DNA of 64,000 nucleotides, from NCBI GenBank assembly GCA_036346355.1, contig CM070583.1, forward strand, positions 6,696,001-6,760,000, written 5' to 3'. Each line of letters starts with the position of its first letter. The stretch's first letter is position 1. A program made the translations under genes and the position numbers. The notes beneath the pieces were generated by a model, which was not told the origin of the DNA, ran no database searches, and saw only the letters and a list, made by a program, of their open reading frames with translations. This document shows, in pieces, positions 44,459 through 57,261 of the stretch. Origin of the DNA: Rhipidocladum racemiflorum. Lineage: Eukaryota > Streptophyta > Magnoliopsida > Poales > Poaceae.

Positions 44459-47400
44459 CTAACTAAGGAATAGGTTCGGAAACTCTTTCTTCAAATCCTC
44501 CTCGTGCTCCCAAGTTGCTTCACTCTCTGCATGGTTGCTCCACTGAACTCTGCAGAAACGTGTCGATTTATTTCTTGTTTCTCGATCCATGGTGTCCAGG
44601 ATCTTTACAGGGTGCTCCTTGTAAGTCAGATCCTCCTGCAGCTCTATTGACTCTAACGGTGTCTGCTCATCTGGTACTCGAAGACACTTCTTCAGTTGTG
44701 ACACATGGAACACATCATGCACACCTGCCAACGACTGTGGTAACTCCAACTGGTAAGCAACTTCACCTCTGCGACTCAAAATCTTAAACGGCCCAACATT
44801 ACGAGGTGCGAGTTTCCCTTTGGCGTGGAATCTCTTAACTCCCTTGAGAGGTGTAACCCTAAGGTACACGAAATCATCTGGTTCAAAGCTCAAGTCTCGG
44901 CGACGGTTGTCCGCGTAACTCTTCTATCTTGACTGAGCTATCTTCAGTCTTTCCTGGATCGTGGCAATCTGCTCTTCTGCTTCTTGAAGAATGTTCGGCC
45001 CAAAGACACGGCGTTCACCTGTCTCATTCCAGTTCAATGGCGTCCGACATGGGCGACCATACAATGCCTCAAAAGGTGACATCTGTAGACTAGCCTGATA
45101 ACTGTTATTGTAGCTGAACTCAGCATACGGCAGACTCTTATCCCAAGAGGTAGCATACGCCAATGCACAAGCTCTTAGCATATCCTCCAGAATCTGATTA
45201 ACTCTTTCAGTCTGTCCATCTATCTGCGGATGATATGCTGTACTGAAGTTCAAACGGGTCCCCATGGCTTCATGCAGCTTATTCCAGAATCTCGAGGTAA
45301 ATTGGGTACCTCTGTTCGATACAATCTTCTTTGGCACTCCGTGCAAACAGACGATCCTGGTCATATACAACTCCGCTAATTTATCCCCAGAGTAAGTGGT
45401 CTTTACAGGGATAAAATGAGCGACCTTGGTCAAGCAGTCCACTATAACCCATATGGAGTCATATCCTCCTTGAGTCTTCGGCAAACCGGTAATGAAGTCC
45501 ATTCCGATTTCCTCCCACTTCCACTTAGGAATCTTCAGCGGCTGCAGCAATCCTGCCGGCCTCTGATGCATTGCCTTGACTCTTTGACATATGTCGCACA
45601 ATGCAACATGTTCGGCAACTTCACGTTTCATACTCGGCCACCAGAATCGTTCCCTCAGGTCTTGATACATCTTGGCACTTCCCAGGTGAATGGAATACTT
45701 GGATTCATGGGCTTCCTCCAGAATCAACTGCTTCAGGTCCTTTTTGTTCGGCACACAGATGCGGTCCTTCATCCACAATGTGCCTTGCTCGTCCAGCTTG
45801 AAGCCTTTTGCCTTGCCTTCCTCTATCTTGGACTTGATTCGCTGGACCTTGTCATCGTCCTTTTGTCCGTCTCGGATCTGGTCCTCTAAGGTAGGCTTCA
45901 CCTCCAATGCGGCCAAGAATCCTTCCGGTATCACTTCAATCTGCATCCTCTGAAACTCCTTGCATAACTCATCCGGACTTGCGGCTATCAACATATTCAC
46001 GGTATGTCTTTTCTGACTCAAGGCATCAGCCACCACATTGGCCTTCCCGGGTGATAATGGATCCCAACATTGTAGTCCTTGATTAATTCTAACCATCTCC
46101 TCTACCTCATATTCAGATCCGATTGGGTGAAGATGTATTTAAGACTCTTATGGTCCGTATACACTTCGCATCTATTTCCAATCAGGTAGTGTCGCCACAA
46201 CTTCAAGGCATGCACTACAACTGCTAACTATAGGTCATGTGTCGGATAGTTCGCTTCATGCGGCCTCAACTACCTTGATGCATATGCAACAACCTTCCGG
46301 TTTTGCATGAACACGCATCCAAGTCCCTGGCGCGATGCGTCACAATATATATCAAAGCTTTGATTAACATCCGGTAAAACCAACATCGGCGCTGATGTCA
46401 ATCGTTTCTTCAGCTCTTGGAAACCTTTCTCACACTCCGGGGTCCAGTTAAACTTCTTCTCCTTTTTCAACAATTGCGTAAGAGGTCTCGCAATCATTGA
46501 AAAGCCTTCAATAAAGCGGCGGTAGTAACCTGCCATCCCTAAAAAACTACGGATCTGGGTCACTGTCTTCGGCTGCTCCCAATGTAACACAGCTTCCACT
46601 TTGCTTGGATCAACAGTGACTCCTTCTGCGGTCATTACATGTCCAAGGAATTCCATCTTGTCTTTCCAGAAATCACATTTGCTGAACTTGGCGAAGAGTT
46701 ATTGTTCCCTCAGCTTCTCCAAAACTAGCCTCAGATGTTCTGTGTGTTCTTATATTGACATGGAATAGATGAGAATGTCATCGATGAATACGACGACAAA
46801 CTTGTCCACGTACTCCATGAAAACCTTGTTCATCATATTCGCCATGGGAAATAAGTCGGCGCGTTAAATCGCACCAAAGGACAAAACTGTAAACTCATAA
46901 TGTCTGTATCTTGATGAGAATGCGGTCTTCGGTATATCCTCTGATCGGATCTTCAACTGGTGGTATCCAGATCTCAGATCAATCTTGGAGAAAACTTCGG
47001 CTCCCCTCAACTGGTCAAACAGGTCATCGATCTTGTGTAGCGGATACTTGTTCTTCACGGTGACTTCATTGAGTGCACGGTAGTCAATGCACATCCTGAA
47101 ACTCCCATCCTTCTTTTTTTACGAACAAAACTAGTGCTCCCCATGGCGACGAACTAGGTCTGATGAATCCTTTTTCCATCAACTCCTCGAGCTGCTTCTT
47201 CATCTCTACCAACTCTTTGGTTGACATTCGGTAGGGTCTCTTCGCTATTGGTGCTGTACCAGGTACTTACTCAATCACAAATTCTATGTCTCTGTCTGGT
47301 GGCATTCCAAGCAAATCTTCAAGAAAAACATCAGGATACTCAGTCACCACTGAAACATCTTCTATGCTGATTGCCTTCGTGCTGTTGACCATCAGCTGTC

Positions 47401-47836
47401 CATCTCGAATGGCGGTTGCTTGAAATTCCACTTTTCTTCCGCATGGGCCCTCAACTGAGATAATCCTTTGCCCACAATCCAGCACAGCCTTGTGCTTGGA
47501 TAACCAATCCATTCCCAAGATAACATCTAAGGTCTGAGTTTCCAGTATAATAAGGTTCGCTAGGAACTCTACCCCATCTATTAATATTCTTACCCCGGAA
47601 CATCCTACTTTAGTTCGGAGTTTGGAACCAGGGATTTGAACTAGAAGCATGCATTTAAGTCTTGCAATCTCCAAATCATTTTTAGCAGCAAAGCCTTGAG
47701 AAACAAACGAATGTGAAGCTCCAGAGTCAAACAAAACTGTTGCAAGTACTGAGTTGACAAGTAACTTACCCAATACGACGTCTGTGGCATTCTGAAGTGC
47801 ATCTGCAGTCATGTGATTAACTCGACCTCTCACCAC
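44459..47836 (-). pseudogene. pol region (protease, RT, RNase H, integrase, chromodomain), broken
   Basis: Domains on minus, in order: protease with LFDSGASHSFVS and ILGMDWL (47267-47836); reverse transcriptase with MCIDYRALNEVT and SKIDLRSGYHQLKI (46864-47094) and the FIDD active site (near 46777); RNase H with FDIYCDASRQGLGCVF (near 46345); integrase with the zinc-binding CDICQRVK and the core GMDFITGL (44924-46096); chromodomain with CRVQWSNHAESEATWEHEED (44459-44893). Breaks include an A-run frameshift near 47115, stops after SFGAI and YASR, and a TAG before KSYADNRRRDL. The second catalytic Asp of integrase is Asn (VSNRGTQF, codon at 45314-45316). It would have supplied reverse transcription and integration for the element. 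Confidence 0.93.
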
Positions 47837-47895
47837 GGTCTGAGGCGCGACTCACAGGCCGTGTCTTTGTCCATGATTTGCTCTGGTGCAAAGCG

Positions 47896-48960
47896 TTACG
47901 GCTGGTGTGGAGCCCAAGTTGAAGCGAACTGGGTCACTCCTGCTGTCTTCTTGGGGCAACTGTTGGAGAAGTGCCCTGGCTTGTTGCATGTATAGCAGCG
48001 TCTCACTGTCCTCTGTTGACTGCCTGAAGCGGCATTTCTGGCTGGAGCTGGGGTTTGATAATTCTGGTTGACGGCTCTCGGTGCTGGCGACGGTGTCCTT
48101 GTTGCATTCTGCGACTGGAATCTGAAAAACTGATTCGGCGCAACCCTCAATCACTGATGCGCTCCTTGGTGTGATCCCTGCTGTTGCATTCTGCGCTTTC
48201 GGTTCTCATCCAGTTCCTTGCGCTTGTCCTCAAGAATGAGTGCCTTGTTTACGAGCTCCTGAAAATCTGGGAAGGTGTGGGTGATCAGTCCCACCTGCAA
48301 TCCAGAGTTCAGTCCCTTCAGGAAGCGAGACTGTCTGGCCTTGTCTGTCGCTACGTCTTCCGGCGCGTAGCGTGCAAGCAGTGTGAACTTGTTCAGGTAT
48401 TCAGCCACCGGTTGATTACCTTGCTTCAATGCCCTGAATTCTTCCTTCTTTAAGTCCATTATTCCTTCTGGCACATGATACTCGCGAAACGCAATTGTGA
48501 ATTCCTCCCATGTGATGTCCTGTGGGTTCTCCCGTGTGGCGCAAAAGTTCTCCCACCATTCTGTGGCGGTCCCTTCCAACTGATGAGAGGCGTAGAGAAC
48601 CCTCTCGTTTCCCACACATTGGGTAATATGCAGCTTTCTCTCAATTGACCTAAGCCAATCATCCACCTCCAGTGGATTGGCGTTCCCAGAGAAGGTGGGT
48701 GGATGAGTCCTCATGAATTCTGACAACTTTGACCCTTGACGCTGTCCTTGATTGACTTGATTAGCGGCGGCCTGAGCAGTGACGTGCTGCATCTGCTGCA
48801 TCATGGCATGCATCAGCTGAGTCTGTGCAGCAAGAAAGGCTCTAAAGTTCTGCATGCCAATTGGCGGTGCTGGTTGGGGTGCAGGTGCTCCATCATTGGG
48901 GTTCACTGCGGGGCGAGAACCACTCCTGTTGCCTCCAAGGTTTCCGCGGGTGTTCACCAT
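47896..48960 (-). pseudogene. gag (capsid and nucleocapsid), one premature stop
   Basis: Start MVNTRGNLGGN at 48960. The retrotransposon gag domain shows LEVDDWLRSIERKL, LEGTATEWWENF, PVAEYLNKFTLLARYAPED and SRFLKGL. A TGA at 48153-48151 interrupts the frame; the same frame then continues through LRVAPNQFFRFQ to the zinc knuckle CYTCNKPGHFSNSC and stops at 47898. One base change would explain the break. It would assemble the virus-like particle in the cytoplasm. Confidence 0.92.
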
Positions 48961-49245
48961 CTGTCGATTACTCCAAGGTTTTAGATACGAGAGGGAAACA
49001 AGCATAGACAAGTAGTATGGAAACTTATGCGGGGAAAAGGTGTAACCCAAAATCCAACTTTATTAACTAATCAATAATAACTAGGTATGGTTGCTTACAA
49101 TGCCTAGGGGCCTTGCAACACATACCGCACACTCAGCAAGCAATAAAAATCCAAATCGACTAGCACTGGAGTATAACGCCTCTAAGGGTGACTCTTTATT
49201 CTAATACGTGACTCGGCGAAGGAGTCTCAACTGCAAAACCTACAC

Positions 49246-50081
49246 TCACTCATCAAGAAAACCTCCACTGCCTCCTTTTGGTGGATGCGGCGGCATAGGT
49301 GCGAAGCGATCACCATGCCCCACAGTGGCAGTTGTCGAAGAAACGGCATCATCCTCAGGCTCAGGCTCCAGCTGTGGCTCGGGCTGCGGCTCCTCGGGAT
49401 ATGGCTCATGCAGCTCCAGTACTGGCTCTGGCTCCTGTCCATACAACGCCATTTCTAGCTCATCGATCCTTCGCAGAAGATGAGACATATACTCTCGAAC
49501 TTCCTGCAGACTTTTCTTCTCTTTCTTGACCTCCTCGCGGGCCTTCTGCAGCTCCTGCACCGTATCATCAAGTGTATCCTCCTGCGCGACGACGAACCTC
49601 ACCAAGTGTGTGACGGTGACATCTTCATCTTCAATCGGCTCCCGCTCGATCCTATTGTCTCGGCGTGGGTGGTGACGAAACACTGTGCCTTCCAGCTCTC
49701 GGGAATAGGTGCGAGCAATGTGCCTCATAACTCGGCGTGGCACCTCCTGGATTCCCATCTCAAATGTAGACCTCCTGGGCGACTGAACTTCGTCTTCTCT
49801 CGAGCGTACACTGTGATCTTGACGTCCCATGCCGTGACCAATCCAGCCTGCACTATGGTGGTCCCCTGGTAAAGTGGCCTCTCGAAACCTCCAAGTACCT
49901 GCAGCATACGCCACAACTCAGCGGCATAGCCTCCTGCATGCTCAGCGTAGTTGTTCTTCATCAACATCTGCCAAAAGACACTCGCGTAAGAACTCGATAT
50001 TTTAAAATCGAAGGAAAGACAAAAAGAACTCAGCAAGGGGTCTGAACAAGAGAGAAGGGGATAAGTCGAGAGTTCATTCAT
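49246..50081 (-). pseudogene. Extra open frame upstream of gag (ORF0-like), frameshifted
   Basis: This lies between the primer site and gag, on the coding strand of the element. The first part (50081 to about 49750) reads YAEHAGGYAAELWRML and LVTAWDVKITVYA. The second part, one frame over, reads VPRRVMRHIARTYSREL, then a coiled-coil stretch (DTVQELQKAREEVKKEKK, near 49550) and a Glu/Pro-rich tail. A single shift near 49750 separates them. Extra frames upstream of gag are known from some rice gypsy elements (for example the RIRE3/RIRE8 type); the function is unknown. Confidence 0.65.
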
Positions 50082-50164
50082 TATCTTGGCAACTTAACTT
50101 TTAGAAAATAGTTTTTATCCTCACTACGGCCATTCTAACTACGGGTGAGCCTACAGTCAGTATG

Positions 50165-50176
50165 GCTCTGATACCA
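50165..50176 (-). other. Primer binding site (initiator Met-tRNA type)
   Basis: On minus it reads TGGTATCAGAGC, the common plant retrotransposon site complementary to initiator Met-tRNA. It lies 4 bases from the 5' LTR end at 50181. Confidence 0.92.
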
Positions 50177-51271
50177 CCTCTGTCGGGACCCGAATTTGCA
50201 AATCCGGACCCTCTGTGTATTCAGCACTAGTCTAGGATCACGCTAGTGCACACAGTTTCAACATCGGTAAATATCACAGTCATACACAACGAAATAGTAG
50301 TGTACTTTACTTAATTAACCAAACTGGTTGCTCGACCTTATGGCCAAGTTACAAAGATACGCCTCACAGGGCGAAGACTTATTAAAAGAGAAATAACTGC
50401 AGCGGAATAAAGTAGATTTCGTGGCGCCATCCAGTATACCACAGGCAACTGACTGAGCCCCCTCCCTAGTTAGACGGCTTCTCCTAGTACTCTTCCTCCA
50501 AAGCTGGGGTCGATTCTTCTTCAATTGATGTTGTATTATGGCAAGGGTGAGTACTTGGTACTCAGCAAGTCATGCACAAAATGCAAGCTAATATTCTACA
50601 TGCATGGCTTATTACAAAGGATAGGCTAACAGGTTCATTTGTAGTAAAGTAGCTTGAGTAAATACAATAATAGATTGCAAGCGGCAAAACAATAATGAAT
50701 AGAGTACTTTTCACAATGATATTGCAAATAAAGCATTTCCCAATCCTAGGTCCAACTCATCATTTCAAACTAACCATTCTTCCAAAGTCACGTCATTTTT
50801 ATGAAAGTCTAACCCTTGACTGTAATTCCCGAGCAATGTCCAATGCCACGGACACAGCTATTGGAATAGATTTTACACTCTGCAGAGGTTATGCACTTTA
50901 CCCACAAGATACAACCAAACACCACAAAGGCGAGTGTCCGTAACAAAGCCTTTCGGAAACTTCTAACAGCACAAGTGGGCATCCCCGGTTATTGCACACT
51001 AGCCCTTCCCTTAGCAAAGGCGAAGTCTAGGCCAATCAACCGTTAGATGGGTACCTGGCTGCAGCCGCGGTACGCTCCCCCGTACAACTACACAAAAGGT
51101 ATAGTTGACACCCCGAGGTCCCACAGGTACGTTATTAGCAACTTAATCAACTAGGTCCGTCCCATTACAGACATGTGGTTGCACATTTGACTCAGTTCAA
51201 AGGCTTGCAAGGTTAAGTCCTTAGGGTGACCAGGGTAAGACTACCCGAAGAACCAAATCAACTTCCCGGTG

Positions 51272-54200
51272 TGTCGGGACCCCGAATTTGCAAATCCGGA
51301 CCCTCTGTGTATTCAGCACTAGTCCAGGAACGCGCTAGTGCACACAGTCTTAACATTGGTAAATATCACAATCATACCACTCGATACTAATAAAGTACTT
51401 TAATTAAATAGTCAAACTGGTTGCTCGACCTTATGGTCAAGTTACAAATATACGCCTCGTAGGGCGAAACTTATTAAGAGAGAAATAACAAAGAATGAAA
51501 ATAAGATAACCGTGGCGCCATCCAAGATACCACAGGCAACTGACTGGGCTCGCTCCCTAAGTAGACGGTTCCTCGTGGAGCTCCTCCTCCAAAGCTGGTG
51601 TAGTCTCCTCTTCAACTGGTGTTGTATTGTGGCAAGGGTGAGTACTTGGTACTTAGCAAGTCATGCATAGAATGCAGGCTAATAGACTATATGCATGGCT
51701 TGATACAAAGGAATAGCTCAAGGTATATTTGCAGTAAAACAGCATTTGACAAGTAGCATAAGTAGATTCGAAAGCAGTAGAAACAAGTATAGCATAAATA
51801 ACTTTTCAAGGAGTTTAATAAACATCTTTCCCATCCTAATCCACATTTCCATCAACATCATTATTAATCCAACCCAACCTTTCAAGCCCAAGTTATTTTT
51901 GAGAAAATCTAACCCTTGACTGTAATTCCCGAGCGATGTCCAATACCGCGGACACGGCTATTCGAATAGATTTTTCACTCTGCAGAGGTTATGCACTTTA
52001 CCCACAAGATACAGTCAAACACCACAAAAGCGAGTTCCCGTAACAAAGTCTTTCGGAAACTTCTAACAATACAAGTGGTCCTCCCCGGTTGTTGCACACT
52101 AACCCTTCCCTTGGCTAAGGCGAAGTTTAGGCCAACCAACCGTTAGATGGGTACTGGCCTCGGCCCGATGCGCTCCCCGTACAACTTACACAAAGGGTGT
52201 AGTTGACCTCCTGAGGTCCCACAGGTACGTTATTAGCAACTTAGTCAACTAGGTCCGTCCCATTACAGACATGTGGTTGCACGTTAGACCCAGTTCAAAG
52301 GCTTGCAAGGTGAAGTCCTTAGGGTGACCAGGGCAAGACTACCCGAAGAACCAAATCAACATTCCCAATGCCACAACTGGCCCACCTGATCATTCTTGCC
52401 ACATGCCCCGGTCGAAAACTATTTATCAAACCCCAGTTGATTACCGTGCACCACGTGCCATCAACATCACATGATACCTTTCCAAAACAGGTTCAATATA
52501 TCATTAAGTCAATATTAACATTTGATTGTCCCAAATCATGTCATGAGCACGTAGCAGGTCTAAGCCATATACTACAACGATCTAGAATCCCATGTTGGCA
52601 ATTTAATAATGTCTAACTAGTAAACCACAACTAGGGTGGCAAGGGGTCATGGCACATACTTAAGTAATCAAGGTGTTATACAGCAATTTGGCATTTATCT
52701 AATTTCCCATATTTAAATAAAGTATTTTCTAATTGAACTAGCATGCAATAATTTGAACCAAAATAGATTTCAAAATGGGATCAACATGGTCAAAGCATAA
52801 CTTGCCTTCAAAAAGTACTTGTTCTTGGTCTTGAGTTGGATCCTGAGTCAATACTTCTCCTTCGAATCCTTCCGGCACTTCAACGTCTACTCGTAACGCG
52901 TGCAAATACCAATACACGAATAAACAATAGGCAAAAAATATCCAAACATCCAAATAAAATCCATAAACAGAAAGAACATAATTTTATGAATTTTTAGAAA
53001 CTGGAATCGTCAAATTCGGAGTTAAAATGCAAAAGTTATGATTATTTGAAGTGTAAATAATCAATTAAATAATATTACAGAGAAAAACTTTAGTCCAAAA
53101 ATTAAATAAAATTCATAATTAGGTAGATCTTAATTTTATACAAATTTAGAAATTTGAGTCACTCAAATCGGAGTTGAAACGCAAAAGTTATAAGCGTTTG
53201 AAGTTTGAAACAAAATCTGAAATCATTATTTCGAATTAATAAATCATTTTCTTTTTCGGAAATTAATTATTGCGTCAGCGAGGACATGTGGCAGCCTCTG
53301 ATTGGGCGGCTGACGTCAGCCGGTCCATGGACGTGGTCCATGGTTTGGCTCGGTCCACCGTGGACTCGGTCCACGGCTCCACGTGTCGCTGACAGGTGGG
53401 ACCACTCGGGTGACGTCATTGCTGACGTCAGCGGGGACTCAGCCCGTTGCGCTGACAGGTGGGACCCACTGTGACGTCATGGGTGACGTCACCGCACTGC
53501 TGGGACAGCCGCTGACATGCGGGCCCGCCATGACGTCAGCGTGACGTCATGGTGCAGTTTGGCTAGGCGGCCCGACATCACGGGCCGCGTGTCGGCGTCA
53601 CACACGCAGCGCCGCGTGGATGGCGCCGACGCGGTGGTCGGGCCTCCCGCACACGTGGCTAGATCTCGGCCGTTGATTTGAAAATCAACGGCCCAGATTG
53701 GATCTGGACTCACGCGTTTGGGGTGAACGCGTTTGATCTGGACCGTTGGATCTAGATCCAACGGTCGAGATTGGATCTGGGATTTTGGACGGGATCTCAC
53801 CGTGAGATGACGTGGCGTGATCTGGGACGTTGGATCTGGATCGGACTGTAACACCCCAGCTTCTACTAAGCCCAGAATGTCACCAAACATAGACCATAAC
53901 ACATTTAATACCATAAATTAAAGTAAATTCCAGCAAGTTATCATTTAGATTAATTGAAAATTTTGACAGCATCTCCTTTGTTTTTTTTCATGAAACTTAA
54001 CAACATAGCATCATATCAAAATGTAAGACAAACGAGATATCCATACGCAGCGATAAGGATAACTAATCATCAACTAAAACATCAATAAGCATCGATAGCA
54101 AAATAATAAGCATCAATTTAAATCTAGGAAGTTAAAACAACTCCTCCATAGCCCCACATGATACACATGAGGGAGACAACCAAACATGAGACCATACACT

Positions 54201-57200
54201 AAAGATTATTGTAATGCTTATTGTCATGTCTCCACAACAGTGAAATTGCTAGATTATGATACTACGTGGAGTAGTGTAGCTAAAACCCTTTCCCGTAGCG
54301 CCCGATTTCATGGTACCTAAAGAAAACAAACAACGAAAATACAAAGCGTGAGTTCATAACTTCAGCGAAGTGTAATACAATGGAAACAGAGTGCAAGACA
54401 ACAACCCCTCAACTTCAATCTTCATAAGCATTACATATCACATCATTACCATTCTCACGTACCCGACATGGTAAAAACATCATAATCATCTCTTGATCAA
54501 TATGGTGTTCGTCTCATGAACTCATGAACAATTCAACAACATTCTCATTCATAGTTTCATTCATGCAATGCAATGCACATGTCTTACGGAATACTCATAC
54601 CGGTATGGTTGAGTGCACACCCGTCGGCATGCACCCTTTTCCCCCTTCCATCCCGAAGATGGAGGGTGCCTATCACTCGCTTCCATTCACGCGGTGGATG
54701 GAATCACGATGTAGGTCTTACTCAAAAGTTTAGCCCGGACTAGTCATAACAGTTCTCACCGACCCTACCGAATAGTTATGACTTATCTCACCGCCAGCCA
54801 TGAAAATATGCCATGCATGCAAAATGGACAGCCATGTATACACAAATAGAAGTATTGCATAGCAACACATGGCATCTCAACATGTAGGGCCGTATTCGAC
54901 CATCGACGGTGCCCATTCACAACATAGCATGTAAATCACTTATCCTCATCAAGCATTTTAATCATGGCATGAAGACATCATATCATCGACAATATTTAAA
55001 ACATGGCATAAGGACATCATAACAATTATAACATGTAGTTCATGGCAAGACAACATGTTATCTATCCCAAACACTATCAAGCAATTCTAGCAACACATAT
55101 AATGTTCAATCCACACAACACACTTGCCTTCAACCGCGGGCAACGGAGTGACGAGAGGTTGAGGGCACTCCCGGAGGCACACCACCTGCAAACACGTGCC
55201 ACACACTTAATTCGACTCCTCAAAACAGTACCCACTATACCTAATACGCTATAAACTCCAAAACCCCGAAATCACAGATTCTGCCCCGTTCTGGACAGCG
55301 GCTTCGAAAAAACATAACTTGAGTTCTAGAACTCCAAATTGCATAAACGAGTACATCCTCACGTAGCTTAGGAAATTTCCCAATTTTTTCTAGTTATAGG
55401 TAAAGACTGATTCGGAATATAAAGTTGTTTAATCTAACGTTGAACACGAACTGTCTCAATCTCGTCACAGATTTGACAGCGCTCGGTAAAACGGCCATAT
55501 CTCCCAAACGGCTGGGCGGATTTTAACGTGCTTTATATGCACGGAAAGATAATGAAATTATCTACAACTTCCTAAAAGTCCGTACGATCAGATTCAATCT
55601 CTAAATTGGCCAAAACTCCTACCCTAGTTCGGGTCCCCAATCTGCCCGAACCAGAACGCGAATACAACTCTAGTTTTCATTAGATCTAACCCATGGCAGC
55701 ACCTCCCTTGATCTAAAAACATGAAATTCATCCCTAAAACAGTACCTAGACCCAAACCCAAGGATCACCCATGCCTTACCTCCTCCCGACGAACGACGAA
55801 CGCCGAGATCTATCCTCCCGAGCCTCCCGAACGTCCTCCTCGCTGGAATCGCCGGATCTCCTCGTCACGGAGCTTCCCGTTGGAGAGGACAGCGAGGTTG
55901 TGTGGTGGGGGATCTCCTCTTTGCAGCAAAGGAGGTGGAGAGGAGGAATTGGGGGCGCACCCAAGGGGGGAGGGGAGGAGGCGCCCAAGAGGGAGAGGAG
56001 GAGGCGCCCAAGAGAAAATGGGGAATGGGGGAGGGGCGGCTAGGGCAGGGAGGGACGCCCCTAGCCCCCAAAATCCTGCCTCTCCTCCCTCATGGGCCCT
56101 AACTTGCTCCCACCAAGGCCCACGACTCACCCCCCTAAGGCCCAAACTCCCCCGGGAAGGCCCAAACTTCCGAAATCGGCCCGGAAACGCGATTAAACCG
56201 CATAACGTAAAGTTTTAATCTCCGATTTCATACTTTATAAGGTCACATTCTCTAATTCACATTTGTTTACGGTGTCTCGGCATTCCGTGGTGTCACACGG
56301 ACGGTGGAGCGAGCTCGAGGTCCGGCGATGGCTTGCGGCGGCGCTGGCTTGCCGGGGTTGGGGACGACGACCACGGCAACGGCGCTTCGGGCGTTCTCCG
56401 GCGATGTGAGTGGTCTCCTCCGACGCGGCTTGACCTCCCGGTTCTGGATCTGACCTCAACGGCGGCGGAGGGGCAGCGGAGGCAGCGGCAATCGGCCCGA
56501 AAAACCACGGTGCACCTTCTCCTAACTCCGGCGAGCTCTAGCGGCGCAACCACGGCGGGCTCAGGCGAGGTGAGTAGGGCTACGGGGTGCGCAATGAAAC
56601 GGCGATCCCGACACGGGTGGCGGCGCAATAAATAGGCCCTCGGCATCCGTGAAACGCGCGGAAACCGAGGTCCTCTCCGTTCTTGCGGCGAGTCCGTGGC
56701 GTCTCGGATTGGGTGGCGTGGCAGCGCCGCGGCCGTTGGATCGAGATCCAGCGGTGCGTGAGTTTGGGTTCGGTCGGACTCGGCGAAATGGGCTGGCTCG
56801 GTCGGGCTCGGTCCGGCGACGTGGCTCAATCGTGGCCGTTGGATCTGAATCCAACGGTCACGCGGTTAGGGCTCGGCCGAGTGGGTTCGGTCGAGTCACG
56901 TGGCTCGGGTCGGACTCGAGTCTGACTCGGACTCGGGTCCGGTCGGATGAACAGTACTCGACCCGACTTGATTTAATTAATCCAATTAAATTCCCAGAAA
57001 TCCAATTAAATCATTAAAAATAGTAAAAGACTCAGAAAAATTCCAGAAAAATTCTGGAAAATATTTTGGAACATTTTGGACTCAAATAAAATATTTCCAA
57101 CAAAACTTTATTTGCAAAGTTAAATTCTTTAATTATTTTAAAATAGAATAAATTCAAATAAATTCCAAATAAATCCAAATAAATTCCAGAAAATTCCAAA

Positions 57201-57261
57201 AATTCACCAAAGTGCCAAATCACACATAAATTTAAGAAAAGCAAAATTTTGGGGTGTTACA
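51272..57261 (-). repeat. Solo LTR of the same family, nested in the right LTR
   Basis: Ends TGTCGGGACCCCG and GGGGTGTTACA are flanked by identical CGGTG (51267-51271 and 57262-57266). About 3.53 kb remain after removing the insertion at 53847-56302. It differs from the outer LTRs at many sites, so it belongs to a related subfamily. Confidence 0.92.
53847..56297 (+). repeat. Solo LTR, 2451 bp, nested two levels deep
   Basis: Ends TGTAACACCCCAGC and CCGTGGTGTCACA are flanked by identical CGGAC (53842-53846 and 56298-56302). The family is that of 1-635 and 63527-64000. The GC-rich 55720-56140 part has open frames on both strands that are leader-like, not genes. Confidence 0.92.

Noticed and set aside
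44515..44787. 90-residue frame on plus
   Set aside because: Antisense shadow of the chromodomain region.
45416..45889. 157-residue frame on plus within the integrase
   Set aside because: A shadow of the integrase on minus, where catalytic motifs are clear.
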